Shown: positions 32,456 to 41,270 of the stretch, one piece after another
Position numbering within the stretch: the stretch's first letter is position 1
Layout of the letters: each line of letters begins with the position of its first letter
From: Myxococcus xanthus
GTDB lineage: Bacteria > Myxococcota > Myxococcia > Myxococcales > Myxococcaceae
Reading direction: 5' to 3'
Assembly: GCF_006402735.1 (NCBI RefSeq)
Contig: NZ_CP017174.1
Location: 3,475,001 to 3,539,000, forward strand
Length of the DNA: 64,000 bases
Position numbers and translations under genes: made by a program
The notes under the pieces: model-generated
What the model saw: the letters and a program-made list of their open reading frames with translations, nothing else
What the model was told of the DNA's origin: nothing
Databases searched by the model: none

Positions 32456-34717
32456 ATGGCTTCGCTCATCTATCGCCGCTACGGCGGCTCGCTCCAGGTC
32501 GACATCCCCTCCTTCGATGTGCTGGTGGAGGCCATCCGCATCCCTGAAACGCAGTGGATTGCCACGGCGTGCCCGTTGGAGGGCCTGAGCTGTGATCCTC
32601 GCCTGCTGACGTTGATGGACGCGGACGGCAATGGCCGCATCCGCGTGGCGGAGGTGCGCACGGCGGTGGACTGGGCCGCCAAACAGCTCAAGGACCGGCG
32701 CGGCGCGGACGCCTCCAGTGACGTGCTGGAGCTGGACGCGCTCAGCGAGGAGGCGAAGCCCCTGCGCGGCGCGGCGGAGATGATTCTCCGGACGCTGAAG
32801 GCGACGGACGCCGGGCGCATCTCCCTGGCGCAGGTTCGCGAGAGCGAGAAGGCCCTGCGAGAGGCCGGGCAGAACGGCGATGGCATCGTCGCGCCCGAGC
32901 ACCTGCCCGAGCACCTGCGGCCCCTGGCCCAGGAGCTGATGGCCAGCTTTCCCGCGCTGACGAACCGGGCGGGCAAGGTGGGCGTGGACGCGACGCTGGT
33001 GGCACGCTTCCGCGAGGAGCGCGCGAAGCTGAGGGAGCACCGGGAGAAGCAGGGCGCGGCGTTCGTCTGGGGCGACGTCAGCCTGGACACGGCGAAGCGC
33101 GTGCGCGACGTGGCGCCGCTGCTGGATGCGTACTTCGTGCAGTGCCGGTTGGTGGCCGCGCAGCCCGAAGCGGCGGCGAGCCTGCGCCTGCGCGCGGAGC
33201 GGGTGGAGGGGGCGCTGGGTGACGTGGCGGCGCTGGGGAAGGCGGCGGGCGACCTGCCCATCGCGCCGCCGGATGCGTCGGGTGTGCTGGAGTGGGCCCG
33301 TCTCCTGCGCGGGCCCGCGTACGAGGTGCTGGATGCGTTCCGGACGGACGTCGCCACGCCGATGACGGGGGATTCGCAGCGACTGTCGGACTCGGCGTGG
33401 CGGGAGTTGGCGGCGAAGGCGGACGGCGTGCTGGCGTGGCAGGCACAGCTCGAGGCGAACCCGGTGCGCAAGCTGATGGACACGCTGCCGTCGGTTTCGG
33501 ACGCGGACCTTGGTGCCCTGGACGCCGCGAGCGCGGCGGACCTCGCGCTCAAGCCCACGCTGGATGCAGTCAACGAGTTGGAGCGGTTGGTGCTCTACCA
33601 GCGCTGGCTGCTGCTGTTCGCGAACAACTTCATCAGCATGCCCAGCCTCTACATGCCCAAGCGGTTGGCGCTGGTGGAGAAGGGGACGCTCATCCTGGGC
33701 GGGCGCAAGTACACGCTGTCGGTGCTGGTGACGAACCGGGCCGCGCACTCCGCGCTCACCGCGCTGGGGACCACCTGCATCCTCTACGTCCAGGTGGCGC
33801 CGAAGGACGGGACGCCCGGGTATGAAGTGGCGGTGCCGGTGACGAGCGGCCGGAGCACGGAGCTCGCGGTGGGCAAGCGGGGCGTCTTCTACGACGTGGA
33901 CGGCGTGGAGAGCGACGCCATCGTGACGCAGGTGGTGCGTCAGCCCGTGTCGCTGTGGGAGGCGATGACCATGCCCTTCGCGCGCATTGGTGACTTCATC
34001 ACCAGTAAGGTGGAGGGCCTGGCCTCGGCGGGGGAGAAGACGTTCGATTCGACGCTGGAGCAGGGCTACACGAACGCGACGAACGCGCCGCTGGTGGCGC
34101 CTCCTCCGGCGGCGGGCGCGGCTCCCGCTGCCGCCGCGGCGCCCGCGGGAGGCGGGTTGGCGGGCATCGTGGCGGCGGGCGGCCTGGCGGCGGCGGCGCT
34201 GGGGTCGTCCTTCGCGTTCATCATGACGCAGGTGAAGTCGCTGACGCTGGTGGACCTCATCTCCGCGGCGACGCTGATTGCCATTGTCGTCATGGCCCCG
34301 GCGGGGCTCCTGGGCTGGCTGAAGCTGCGCCGGCGCAACCTGGCGCTGCTGTTGGAAGGCTCGGGCTGGGCGCTGAATGACCGTCTGATGCTGACGCCGG
34401 AGCTGTCCTCGCTGGTGACGCGCCGTCCGAAGCTGCCCTCGAACGCCCGGGTGGACCGCATGGACATGGTGCGCTCGGCGCTGGCTCGGCAGCAGCAGGA
34501 CGACGAGGCGGAGGGCACGTCCGGGTGGACGAAGCTGGCCATCACGCTGGCGGTGATTTTCGTCCTGCTCTGGCAGATCCGGATTCCGCTGCTGACCTGG
34601 TTCTGCCACGCGGGCTGGTTGTCTCAGGACACTTGCCTGGCGGTGTTGCCGTCCCAGGCGGAACCGGCTCCGGCGGCGGCAGCGGCGCCTGCCGCGGCTC
34701 CAGCCAAGGCACCGTAG
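32456..34717 (+). CDS. Large EF-hand membrane protein, function unknown
   Basis: The 753-residue protein opens with a segment containing an EF-hand calcium loop (LMDADGNGRIRVAEVR; Asp55, Asp57, Asn59, Glu66). A second weaker loop is near GQNGDGIVAPEHL. Long alpha-helical regions follow, then a beta-rich stretch (about 370-490). Towards the C-terminus is an Ala/Pro linker and three membrane helices (about 560-590, 598-625 and 690-712), ending in an Ala/Pro tail. I recognise no named family. It is preceded by a 59-base gap without a good ribosome binding site and followed closely by xerC. The architecture suggests a membrane-anchored protein with a large, possibly calcium-responsive, soluble part. 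Confidence 0.78.
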   Translation: MASLIYRRYGGSLQVDIPSFDVLVEAIRIPETQWIATACPLEGLSCDPRLLTLMDADGNGRIRVAEVRTAVDWAAKQLKDRRGADASSDVLELDALSEEAKPLRGAAEMILRTLKATDAGRISLAQVRESEKALREAGQNGDGIVAPEHLPEHLRPLAQELMASFPALTNRAGKVGVDATLVARFREERAKLREHREKQGAAFVWGDVSLDTAKRVRDVAPLLDAYFVQCRLVAAQPEAAASLRLRAERVEGALGDVAALGKAAGDLPIAPPDASGVLEWARLLRGPAYEVLDAFRTDVATPMTGDSQRLSDSAWRELAAKADGVLAWQAQLEANPVRKLMDTLPSVSDADLGALDAASAADLALKPTLDAVNELERLVLYQRWLLLFANNFISMPSLYMPKRLALVEKGTLILGGRKYTLSVLVTNRAAHSALTALGTTCILYVQVAPKDGTPGYEVAVPVTSGRSTELAVGKRGVFYDVDGVESDAIVTQVVRQPVSLWEAMTMPFARIGDFITSKVEGLASAGEKTFDSTLEQGYTNATNAPLVAPPPAAGAAPAAAAAPAGGGLAGIVAAGGLAAAALGSSFAFIMTQVKSLTLVDLISAATLIAIVVMAPAGLLGWLKLRRRNLALLLEGSGWALNDRLMLTPELSSLVTRRPKLPSNARVDRMDMVRSALARQQQDDEAEGTSGWTKLAITLAVIFVLLWQIRIPLLTWFCHAGWLSQDTCLAVLPSQAEPAPAAAAAPAAAPAKAP

Positions 34718-34767
34718 GCTCACCGCGAATCTTGCCAGGATTTCTCCGGCCCGTAGGCTCGTCCCCG

Positions 34768-35670
34768 ATGACGAGCCTGTCGCCGCTGCTGGAGAAGTTC
34801 CGCGCCCACCTGGAGGACGAGAAGGGCTCGTCCCCGCACACGGTGCGCAACTACCTCATCGACCTGGTGGACTTCGAGCGCTACCTGGTGGAGCGAATGA
34901 AGTTGTCGCTCCTGTCGGGGACGCACGCGGCGATTCGTGGCTACCTGGGCACGTTGAGCACGGACCACGCCCCGGCGAGCCGGGCGCGGCGGTTGGCGAG
35001 CATCAAGTCGTTCTACAAGTACCTCGTTCGGCAGAAGCTGTTGCCCGCGAGCCCCGCGAAGCTGGTGAAGAGTCCGAAGCTGCCGAAGACGCTGCCCAAG
35101 GTGCTGCCGGTGGAGGAGGTCTTCGCCATCCTGGACATGCCCGACCTGAAGACGGTGCTCGGGCTGCGGGACAGGGCGATTCTCGAGCTGCTCTATGGCG
35201 GCGGCCTGCGTATCAGTGAGTTGTGCGGGTTGGACATGCTGGACATCGACCGGAGCGGGCGAATCGTCCGGGTGATGGGCAAGGGGAGCAAGGAGCGGCT
35301 CGTGCCCGTGAATGCGCAGTCCATCCGGGCGCTGGAGGCGTACCTCGCGAGGCGGGGAGAGCTGCTGGCCACGATTCGGAAGGACCAGGCGCCGGATGCG
35401 ATGTTCCTCAACTTCCGGGGTGGACGCCTGACGCCGAGGAGCATCGCGCGGCACCTGGATACATACGTGCTGAAGTGCGCGCTGACGCGGAAGGTGAGCC
35501 CGCACGCCATGCGTCACTCCTTCGCCACGCACCTGCTGGGCGGCGGCGCGGACATCCGCAGCATCCAGGAGTTGCTGGGCCATTCGAGCCTGTCCACCAC
35601 GCAGCGGTATACCCAGGTGACGTGGGAGCAGCTCCAGCAGGTCTACGACTCCGCGCATCCGCGGGCGTGA
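34768..35670 (+). CDS. xerC: Tyrosine recombinase XerC
   Basis: The about 300-residue protein has an N-terminal SAM-like core-binding domain (LLEKFRAHLEDEKGSSPHTVRNY) and a catalytic domain. The catalytic domain contains the conserved Arg in LLYGGGLRISELCGL, the beta-hairpin Lys in GKGSKERLVPV, His-x-x-Arg in HAMRHSFATHLL, His in LLGHSSLSTTQRY and the nucleophile Tyr in TTQRYTQV. It resolves chromosome dimers at dif together with XerD. Size and motifs fit XerC/D rather than a phage integrase, and no attachment-site duplication or prophage genes are adjacent. The C-terminal side is followed by a weakly coding 380-base region. Confidence 0.9.
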   Translation: MTSLSPLLEKFRAHLEDEKGSSPHTVRNYLIDLVDFERYLVERMKLSLLSGTHAAIRGYLGTLSTDHAPASRARRLASIKSFYKYLVRQKLLPASPAKLVKSPKLPKTLPKVLPVEEVFAILDMPDLKTVLGLRDRAILELLYGGGLRISELCGLDMLDIDRSGRIVRVMGKGSKERLVPVNAQSIRALEAYLARRGELLATIRKDQAPDAMFLNFRGGRLTPRSIARHLDTYVLKCALTRKVSPHAMRHSFATHLLGGGADIRSIQELLGHSSLSTTQRYTQVTWEQLQQVYDSAHPRA

Positions 35671-36050
35671 GTGCTCGTCGACCAGGCGACGCCGCGTGAT
35701 GGGGACCGTCATTGCTATCGCGAACGGGCTGGCTTGGTTCCTCCTGCCCTGGGTTTGTTGACGGACGGGTACACCGCGTTTCTGTTCCTCGGGACGGCAC
35801 GCATGCAGCAGATGGCTTCGGGCGTTCCCGTGGTCTCACTGATTTTTTACGCCCGGTTCTGCTCCATTCGTTCGGCGTTGTCCCTGTCCTGTTTTGCCCC
35901 GGTACTCGCGGCGTTCTGTCTCGTCCATCTGGGCGTGCAGTGGGGCTTGCCGGTGCTATTTGGCGCGCCAGCGGTCGTGGCGTCGAACCTGGGGCGTGGG
36001 CTGGGCGTAGGGGTAGCGAATCCCTATGTGGGGTGTCATAGCTGCTCGAT
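35671..36050 (+). other. 380-bp region with a weak 127-codon frame
   Basis: No convincing gene is seen here. One plus-strand frame runs from a GTG directly after the xerC stop to a TGA at 36052-36054 that overlaps the GTG of the transporter gene, and it would encode 127 residues with hydrophobic stretches. Its third-position GC is only about 72 percent, clearly below the neighbours, and it lacks a ribosome binding site and any recognised motif. The region also holds a T6 run (about 35843-35848) without a clear stem. It may be a decayed or recently acquired gene, or plain intergenic DNA. Confidence 0.3.
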
Positions 36051-37871
36051 GTGACCCCTCCTGCGCTCATCACCCTTGGCGTCCTCGCCGTCTCCCTGGT
36101 GCTCTTCGTGAGCGACCGGGTACGGCTGGACATCGTGGCGTTGCTCGCGCTGCTGTCGCTCCTCCTCTTCGACATCGTTCCTGTGGAGGATGCGCTCGCG
36201 GGTTTCAGCAACCCGGTGGTCATCATGCTCGTGGGGCTCTTCGTGATTGGCGGCGCCATCACGGAGACAGGGCTGGCGGGGTGGCTGGGACAGCGGCTGG
36301 GGCACCTCGCGGGGGAAGGGGAGGGGCGCACCATCGCCGTGGTGATGCTGGCCACCGCCGCGCTGTCTGCCTTCATGAGCTCCACGGGGACCGTGGCCAT
36401 CCTGATGCCGGTGGTGGGGACGCTCGCCCTCCGGCGCGGAATCGCGCCCGCTCGCATCTACCTGCCCTTCGCGTTCGCCGCCCACCTGGGCAGCATGCTG
36501 ACGCTTATCAGCACCCCGCCGAACCTCATCGTGAGTGGGGCGCTTCGGGATGCAGGCCATGAGCCGTTCCGCTTCTTCACCTTCTTCCCCATCGGTGTGG
36601 TGATGCTCGCCGCGGGCATGCTGTTCCTCATCTTCGTCGGCAAATACCTGCTGCCCTCGGCGGCGCAGGGGCAGGTCGCGGCGCAGGCCGTGCTGTCGCC
36701 CGAGGACTTCGCCACTGAGTACGGCCTGGGAACGATGCTTCATTCCCTCCGCGTTCCTCGTGGTTCGAAGCTCATGGGCCGGACGCTCGGCGAAGCCAAC
36801 CTGCGCTCCGCGCACGCAGTGAACGTGGTGGGCATCTCATTGGCGGGCGCTGCGCATCCGGTGGTTCCGCACCGTCCCTTCGGAGCGAACGAAGTCCTGG
36901 TCGTCCAGGGCCATGAGGATGCAGTCGTCGCGACGGTGGAGCACTGGGGGTTGGAGCGGCTCCCGTCCTTGCAATCGCTGTCGCTGCCTCCCGAGGAGTC
37001 GCTCGCGGAGGTGGTGATTCCCCGCCGCTCGGCGCTGGTGGGCCGGACGCTCCGTCAGGCGCGCTTTCGCGACCAGTTCCGGGCCACGGTGCTCGCGATT
37101 CGCCGGGGCACGGACGCGGTGGTGGATGCCTCGTCTCCCGCACTCAAGGACTTCACGCTGCGGCGCGGCGACACCCTGCTCGTGAAGGGCCGCAAGAAGC
37201 ACCTGCGCAACCTGTCCGAGGCCCGAAGGGACCTCGTTCTCCTCGCCGAACCCGACCCGCGCACCGACCGCCTCGCGGACCCGCGGCGGGCGGCGCTCAC
37301 CGTCGTCATCACCCTGGCGATGTTGACGGTGATGGCCCTGGGCCTGCTGCCCAACGTGGTTGCTGTGCTGCTCGCGGCGGTGGCCATGGTGCTCACGGGT
37401 TGCGTGCGCTCCTCGGAAGTCTACCGCACGGTCAACTGGGAGAGCGTCGTGCTCATCGCCGGAATGTTCCCGCTGGCCACCGCGCTGGAGCGGACCGGCG
37501 TGACGCAACTGGCGGTGGCGGGCCTGGAGCGGCTCTTCACCGGCGCCAGCCCTCACGCCGTATTGGCGGTGCTCGCCATCGTGACGTCCACACTGGGCTT
37601 GTTCATCTCCAACACGGCCACCGCCGTCCTCGTGGCCCCGGTGGCCCTCCGCATCGCGGAGTCCATGGACCTCCGGCCCGAGCCGCTGTTGATGGCGGTG
37701 GCGATCACCGCGTCGGCGGCGTTCGCCACGCCCATCGCGTCGCCCGTGAACACGCTGGTCATGAGCCCTGGGGGCTACCGGTTCGCCGACTATGCCCGGG
37801 TGGGCATCCCGCTCCAGGTGCTCATCGTCGCGCTGGCGGTGCTGGTAGTGCCGTGGGTGCTTCCTTTTTGA
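36051..37871 (+). CDS. SLC13/DASS-type anion transporter with two TrkA-C (RCK_C) domains
   Basis: The 606-residue protein is an integral membrane transporter with two halves. The first has the motif GFSNPVVIMLVGLFVIGGAITETGLA and SSTGTVAILMP...NLIVS. A central soluble region (about 215-400) follows with two TrkA-C-like domains (GSKLMGRTLGEANLRS and RSALVGRTLRQARFRD). The second membrane half is NWESVVLIAGMFPLATALERTG and FISNTATAVLVAPVAL...SPVNTLVMSPG. This matches the SLC13-related sodium/sulfate or dicarboxylate symporters of the YfbS/CitT-like class with RCK_C inserts. The start is a GTG. The ion carried (sulfate, phosphate, dicarboxylate) is not decided by sequence. Confidence 0.88.
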   Translation: MTPPALITLGVLAVSLVLFVSDRVRLDIVALLALLSLLLFDIVPVEDALAGFSNPVVIMLVGLFVIGGAITETGLAGWLGQRLGHLAGEGEGRTIAVVMLATAALSAFMSSTGTVAILMPVVGTLALRRGIAPARIYLPFAFAAHLGSMLTLISTPPNLIVSGALRDAGHEPFRFFTFFPIGVVMLAAGMLFLIFVGKYLLPSAAQGQVAAQAVLSPEDFATEYGLGTMLHSLRVPRGSKLMGRTLGEANLRSAHAVNVVGISLAGAAHPVVPHRPFGANEVLVVQGHEDAVVATVEHWGLERLPSLQSLSLPPEESLAEVVIPRRSALVGRTLRQARFRDQFRATVLAIRRGTDAVVDASSPALKDFTLRRGDTLLVKGRKKHLRNLSEARRDLVLLAEPDPRTDRLADPRRAALTVVITLAMLTVMALGLLPNVVAVLLAAVAMVLTGCVRSSEVYRTVNWESVVLIAGMFPLATALERTGVTQLAVAGLERLFTGASPHAVLAVLAIVTSTLGLFISNTATAVLVAPVALRIAESMDLRPEPLLMAVAITASAAFATPIASPVNTLVMSPGGYRFADYARVGIPLQVLIVALAVLVVPWVLPF

Positions 37872-37941
37872 AGTCTGAGAGCAGACAGCCAGTCACTGTT
37901 CCTTGGAAACACCGCGCCCGGCTTGTTAAACCCCGGGTCCT

Positions 37942-38469
37942 ATGTTCCACGGCACCACCATTCTTTGCGTGCGGCGCGACGGGAAGGTCGCCATCGCCAG
38001 CGACGGCCAGGTCTCCCTCGAAAAGACCGTGATGAAGAACACGGCGAAGAAGGTCCGCCGGCTGGGCGAAGGCCAGGTGCTCGCCGGCTTCGCTGGCAGC
38101 ACCGCGGACGCCTTCACGCTCTTCGAGCGCTTCGAGGCCAAGCTCAAGGAGCACCAGAAGAACATGGCCCGCGCCTGCGTGGAGCTGGGCAAGGACTGGC
38201 GCACCGACCGCTTCCTCCGCCGGCTGGAAGCGCTCCTCATCGTCGCCGACAAGGAGAAGACGTTCATCCTCTCCGGCGCGGGTGACGTGATTGAACCCGA
38301 CTACGGCATCGCCGCCGTGGGCAGTGGTGGCCCCTACGCGTTCGCCGCCGCGCGCGCCCTCATGGCGCACACGCAGATGTCTGCTCGCGACGTGGTGCAC
38401 CAGTCGCTCACCATCGCGGGTGAAATCGACATCTACACCAACGCCAACATCTCCATCGAAGAGCTCTAG
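37942..38469 (+). CDS. hslV: HslV, ATP-dependent protease proteolytic subunit
   Basis: The 175-residue protein is an HslV/ClpQ peptidase. The proteasome-like N-terminal threonine is embedded in [24 protein letters not shown]. The likely active Thr5 is therefore preceded by a four-residue prosequence rather than by Met alone, as in E. coli. Conserved blocks include [18 protein letters not shown] and [16 protein letters not shown]. HslV dodecamers with HslU hexamers degrade misfolded proteins in the cytosol. It lies 12 bases upstream of hslU, the standard operon. A heat-shock-type promoter could not be assigned with confidence. Confidence 0.94.
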   Translation: MFHGTTILCVRRDGKVAIASDGQVSLEKTVMKNTAKKVRRLGEGQVLAGFAGSTADAFTLFERFEAKLKEHQKNMARACVELGKDWRTDRFLRRLEALLIVADKEKTFILSGAGDVIEPDYGIAAVGSGGPYAFAAARALMAHTQMSARDVVHQSLTIAGEIDIYTNANISIEEL

Positions 38470-38481
38470 GAGACACACCCC

Positions 38482-39879
38482 GTGGCCGAATCGCGCAAGT
38501 TGTCCGCCTTCACGCCTCGCGAGGTCGTCAGCGAGCTGGACCGCTACATCGTCGGGCAGAACGCCGCCAAGCGCGCCGTCGCCATTGCCCTGCGCAACCG
38601 GTGGCGCCGCCAGCAGGTCAACGACGACCTGCGGGACGAAATCCACCCGAAGAACATCATCATGATTGGCCCCACTGGCGTGGGGAAGACGGAGATTGCC
38701 CGCCGCCTGGCGAAGCTCGCCCAGGCGCCCTTCGTCAAGGTGGAGGCCTCCAAGTTCACCGAGGTCGGCTACGTCGGCCGTGACGTCGAGTCGATGATTC
38801 GCGACCTCGTCGAGGCCGCCATCGCGCTGGTCCGCGAGGAGGAGACCGAGAAGGTCGGCCCCCGCGCCGAGGAACTGGCCGAGGACCGCTTGATCGAGCT
38901 GATGCAGGGCGGCGGCGTGAAGTCGTCGTCCGCGACGCCGCCGTTCGGCTTCGCCCCACCGCCACCTCAACCGGCCCAGCGTGTCAGCGACACCGCGCGC
39001 GAGAAGTTCCGCGCCCAGCTCCGCGCCGGCACCCTGGATGACGTGGAGGTGGAGGTGGAGACCGCGGAGTCGTCGCCCACCTTCATGCGGGGCTTCTCCG
39101 GCCAGGGCATGGAGGAGATTGGCGTCAACCTCCAGGACCTCTTCAAGAACATGCCGGGCATGAACAAGACGCGCCGTCGTCGCGTGCGCGTGCCCGAGGC
39201 GCTTCAGCTCCTGCGCAAGGAAGAGGCCGCCAAGCTGGTGGACCCCGACCGCGTCCAGCGCGAGGCCGTGGTCCGCGCCGAGATGAACGGCATCATCTTC
39301 ATCGACGAAATCGACAAGATTGCCAGCCGCGAGGGCGGCAAGGGTGGGGGAGGGCCGGACGTGTCCCGGGAGGGCGTCCAGCGGGACATTCTCCCCATCG
39401 TCGAGGGCTCCACCGTCAATACCAAGTATGGCGTCGTGAAGACGGACCACATGCTCTTCATCGCCGCTGGCGCCTTCCACGTCTCCAAGCCCAGCGACCT
39501 CATCCCGGAATTGCAGGGCCGCTTCCCCATCCGCGTGGAGCTGGAGCCCCTGACGGGCGAGGACCTGGTCCGAATCCTCCGTGAGCCGAAGAATTCACTC
39601 TTGCGACAGTACACGGCCCTGCTCAGCACCGAAGGTGTGCGTCTGTCCTTCACCGACGACGCGGTGACGGAGCTGGCGCGCATCGCCCAGCAGGCCAACG
39701 AGCGCACGGCGAACATCGGCGCTCGGCGGTTGCACACCATCCTGGAGCGACTGCTGGACGAGGTGTCCTTCTCCGCCAGTGAGATGGGCCCCCGGGATTT
39801 CCAGGTGGACGCCGCCTACGTGCGCGAGCGCCTGGCCGCCATCGTCCAGGACGAGGACCTGTCGCGCTACATCCTGTAG
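38482..39879 (+). CDS. hslU: HslU, ATPase subunit of the HslVU protease
   Basis: The 465-residue AAA+ protein has [33 protein letters not shown] at its N-terminus, typical of HslU. It has Walker [10 protein letters not shown], the pore motif [10 protein letters not shown], an intermediate I-domain (about residues 110-240), Walker [10 protein letters not shown], and the C-terminal peptide ending SRYIL that docks into HslV. HslU unfolds substrates and gates HslV. The start is GTG with AGGAGA upstream, 12 bases after hslV. Confidence 0.96.
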   Translation: MAESRKLSAFTPREVVSELDRYIVGQNAAKRAVAIALRNRWRRQQVNDDLRDEIHPKNIIMIGPTGVGKTEIARRLAKLAQAPFVKVEASKFTEVGYVGRDVESMIRDLVEAAIALVREEETEKVGPRAEELAEDRLIELMQGGGVKSSSATPPFGFAPPPPQPAQRVSDTAREKFRAQLRAGTLDDVEVEVETAESSPTFMRGFSGQGMEEIGVNLQDLFKNMPGMNKTRRRRVRVPEALQLLRKEEAAKLVDPDRVQREAVVRAEMNGIIFIDEIDKIASREGGKGGGGPDVSREGVQRDILPIVEGSTVNTKYGVVKTDHMLFIAAGAFHVSKPSDLIPELQGRFPIRVELEPLTGEDLVRILREPKNSLLRQYTALLSTEGVRLSFTDDAVTELARIAQQANERTANIGARRLHTILERLLDEVSFSASEMGPRDFQVDAAYVRERLAAIVQDEDLSRYIL

Positions 39880-39916
39880 CGCGCTATATGCGGAGGGGCA
39901 CCGTACCGCACGAAGG

Positions 39917-41161
39917 ATGACTGCCTTGTCGCAATCCGAGCCGTCCCCCTCCGCATCGTCCGACTCCTCCACCGACGCCCTGGTCCAGAAGGCGAAGCGC
40001 CACCTGCTGCAGAACTACAAGCAGCCGCCCTTCGTCCTGGTTCGGGGCCAGGGAACTCGAGTCTGGGACACGGATGGCCGCGAGTACCTGGACCTGATTG
40101 GTGGCATCGCCACGTGCGCGCTGGGACACTGCCACCCGGACGTCGTGGCCGCCGCGAAGGCGCAGCTGGACTCACTGTGGCACGTCTCCAACGCGTTCTA
40201 TTCGCAGCCCCAGATTGACCTGGCCGCGCAGCTCACCGAGTGGTCCGGCCTGTCGCGCGCGTTCTTCTGCAACTCGGGCGCGGAGGCGAACGAGGCGCTG
40301 CTCAAGCTGACGCGCAAGGTGATGAAGGACCGCGGCACGCCGGAGCGCTTCGAGGTCATCTCCTTCGACAGCAGTTTCCACGGCCGCACCCTGGCCACCG
40401 TCACCGCCACGGGCCAGACGAAGTACCAGAAGGGCTTCGAGCCGCTGCCCGCCGGCTTCACCCACGTGCCCTACGGCGACCTCGAAGCGGTGCGCAAGGC
40501 CGTGGGCCCGGCGACCGCCGCCATCCTCGTGGAGCCCATCCAGGGGGAGGGCGGGGTGCGAGTGGCGCCCCTGGGTTTCCTCGCCGGTCTGCGCGCGCTG
40601 TGTGACGAGCACGGGCTGCTGCTGCTGGTGGACGAAGTGCAGACGGGCATGGGCCGCACCGGCAAGCCATTCGGCTTCATGCACGAGGGCATCGTCCCGG
40701 ACGGCATCAGCGTGGCGAAGGCGCTGGGCAACGGCCTGCCCATTGGCGCCATGCTCTGCAAGGACGAGTTGGGCGCCAGCCTCACGCCGGGCACGCACGG
40801 CTCCACCTTCGGTGGCAACCCGGTGGCCGCGGCCGCCGCCAACGCCGTGGTGCGCATCCTCCGCCGTCCCGGCTTCCTGGACGAGGTCCAGGAGAAGGGC
40901 GCCTACCTCCTCGCCCGGGCGCGTGAGCTCCAGGGCCGGCTGCCCGCGGGCCGCATCCAGGCCGTGCGCGGCCAGGGGCTGCTGCTGGGCGTGGAGCTGG
41001 ATCGCGAGGTGGCGCCCGTCATCGCCCAGCTGCGTGGGGAGGGGCTGCTGGTGAATGCCGCCGGCGACCGCACGCTGCGCTTCGCGCCGCCCTTCATCGT
41101 CACCGTGCGCGAGCTGGACGAAGGCCTGTCCATCCTCGAGCGCGTGCTCGCCGCCAACTGA
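39917..41161 (+). CDS. argD: Acetylornithine-type aminotransferase (class III PLP)
   Basis: The about 414-residue protein has the class III aminotransferase layout. It has GTRVWDTDGREYLDLIGGIATCALGHCHP, a PLP phosphate cup FFCNSGAEANEALLKLTRK, FHGRTLATVTATGQ, the Asp in LLLLVDEVQTGMGRTG, and the Schiff-base Lys in SVAKALGNGLPIGAM. ArgD converts N-acetylglutamate semialdehyde to N-acetylornithine in arginine synthesis and often also acts in lysine/diaminopimelate synthesis. It starts 37 bases after hslU. The ATG at 39917 is directly behind GAAGG, too close for good initiation; a TTG at 39926 nine bases behind that sequence is an alternative. A substrate other than acetylornithine (for example succinylornithine) is possible. 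Confidence 0.88.
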   Translation: MTALSQSEPSPSASSDSSTDALVQKAKRHLLQNYKQPPFVLVRGQGTRVWDTDGREYLDLIGGIATCALGHCHPDVVAAAKAQLDSLWHVSNAFYSQPQIDLAAQLTEWSGLSRAFFCNSGAEANEALLKLTRKVMKDRGTPERFEVISFDSSFHGRTLATVTATGQTKYQKGFEPLPAGFTHVPYGDLEAVRKAVGPATAAILVEPIQGEGGVRVAPLGFLAGLRALCDEHGLLLLVDEVQTGMGRTGKPFGFMHEGIVPDGISVAKALGNGLPIGAMLCKDELGASLTPGTHGSTFGGNPVAAAAANAVVRILRRPGFLDEVQEKGAYLLARARELQGRLPAGRIQAVRGQGLLLGVELDREVAPVIAQLRGEGLLVNAAGDRTLRFAPPFIVTVRELDEGLSILERVLAAN

Positions 41162-41207
41162 CCGGCGCGGCCGCGTTCCACCGCATGGGGGAAGGGTTCA
41201 CGGGCGT

Positions 41208-41236
41208 TTGACGCCCTGCGTCCGGAACCCTAGTCT
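41208..41236 (+). promoter_or_regulatory. Sigma-70-type promoter for the J-TPR/DnaK operon
   Basis: TTGACG (41208-41213) and TAGTCT (41231-41236) are separated by 17 bases. The -10 box ends 34 bases before the GTG start at 41271. No CIRCE inverted repeat or heat-shock consensus is visible, so this DnaK set is probably not the heat-shock-controlled one. Confidence 0.6.
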
Positions 41237-41270
41237 GGAAACTCCGGAAGTCTTTCCTCGGACCGCCACT

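Noticed and set aside
34768-35670. xerC as an integrase marking a mobile element
   Set aside because: Length and motifs fit the housekeeping XerC/D type, and there are no flanking direct repeats, tRNA gene or phage genes.
37895-37935. CTTGGAA upstream of hslV as a heat-shock promoter
   Set aside because: The second half does not resemble the CCCCAT-type box at the right distance; only a poor sigma-70-like match could be made.
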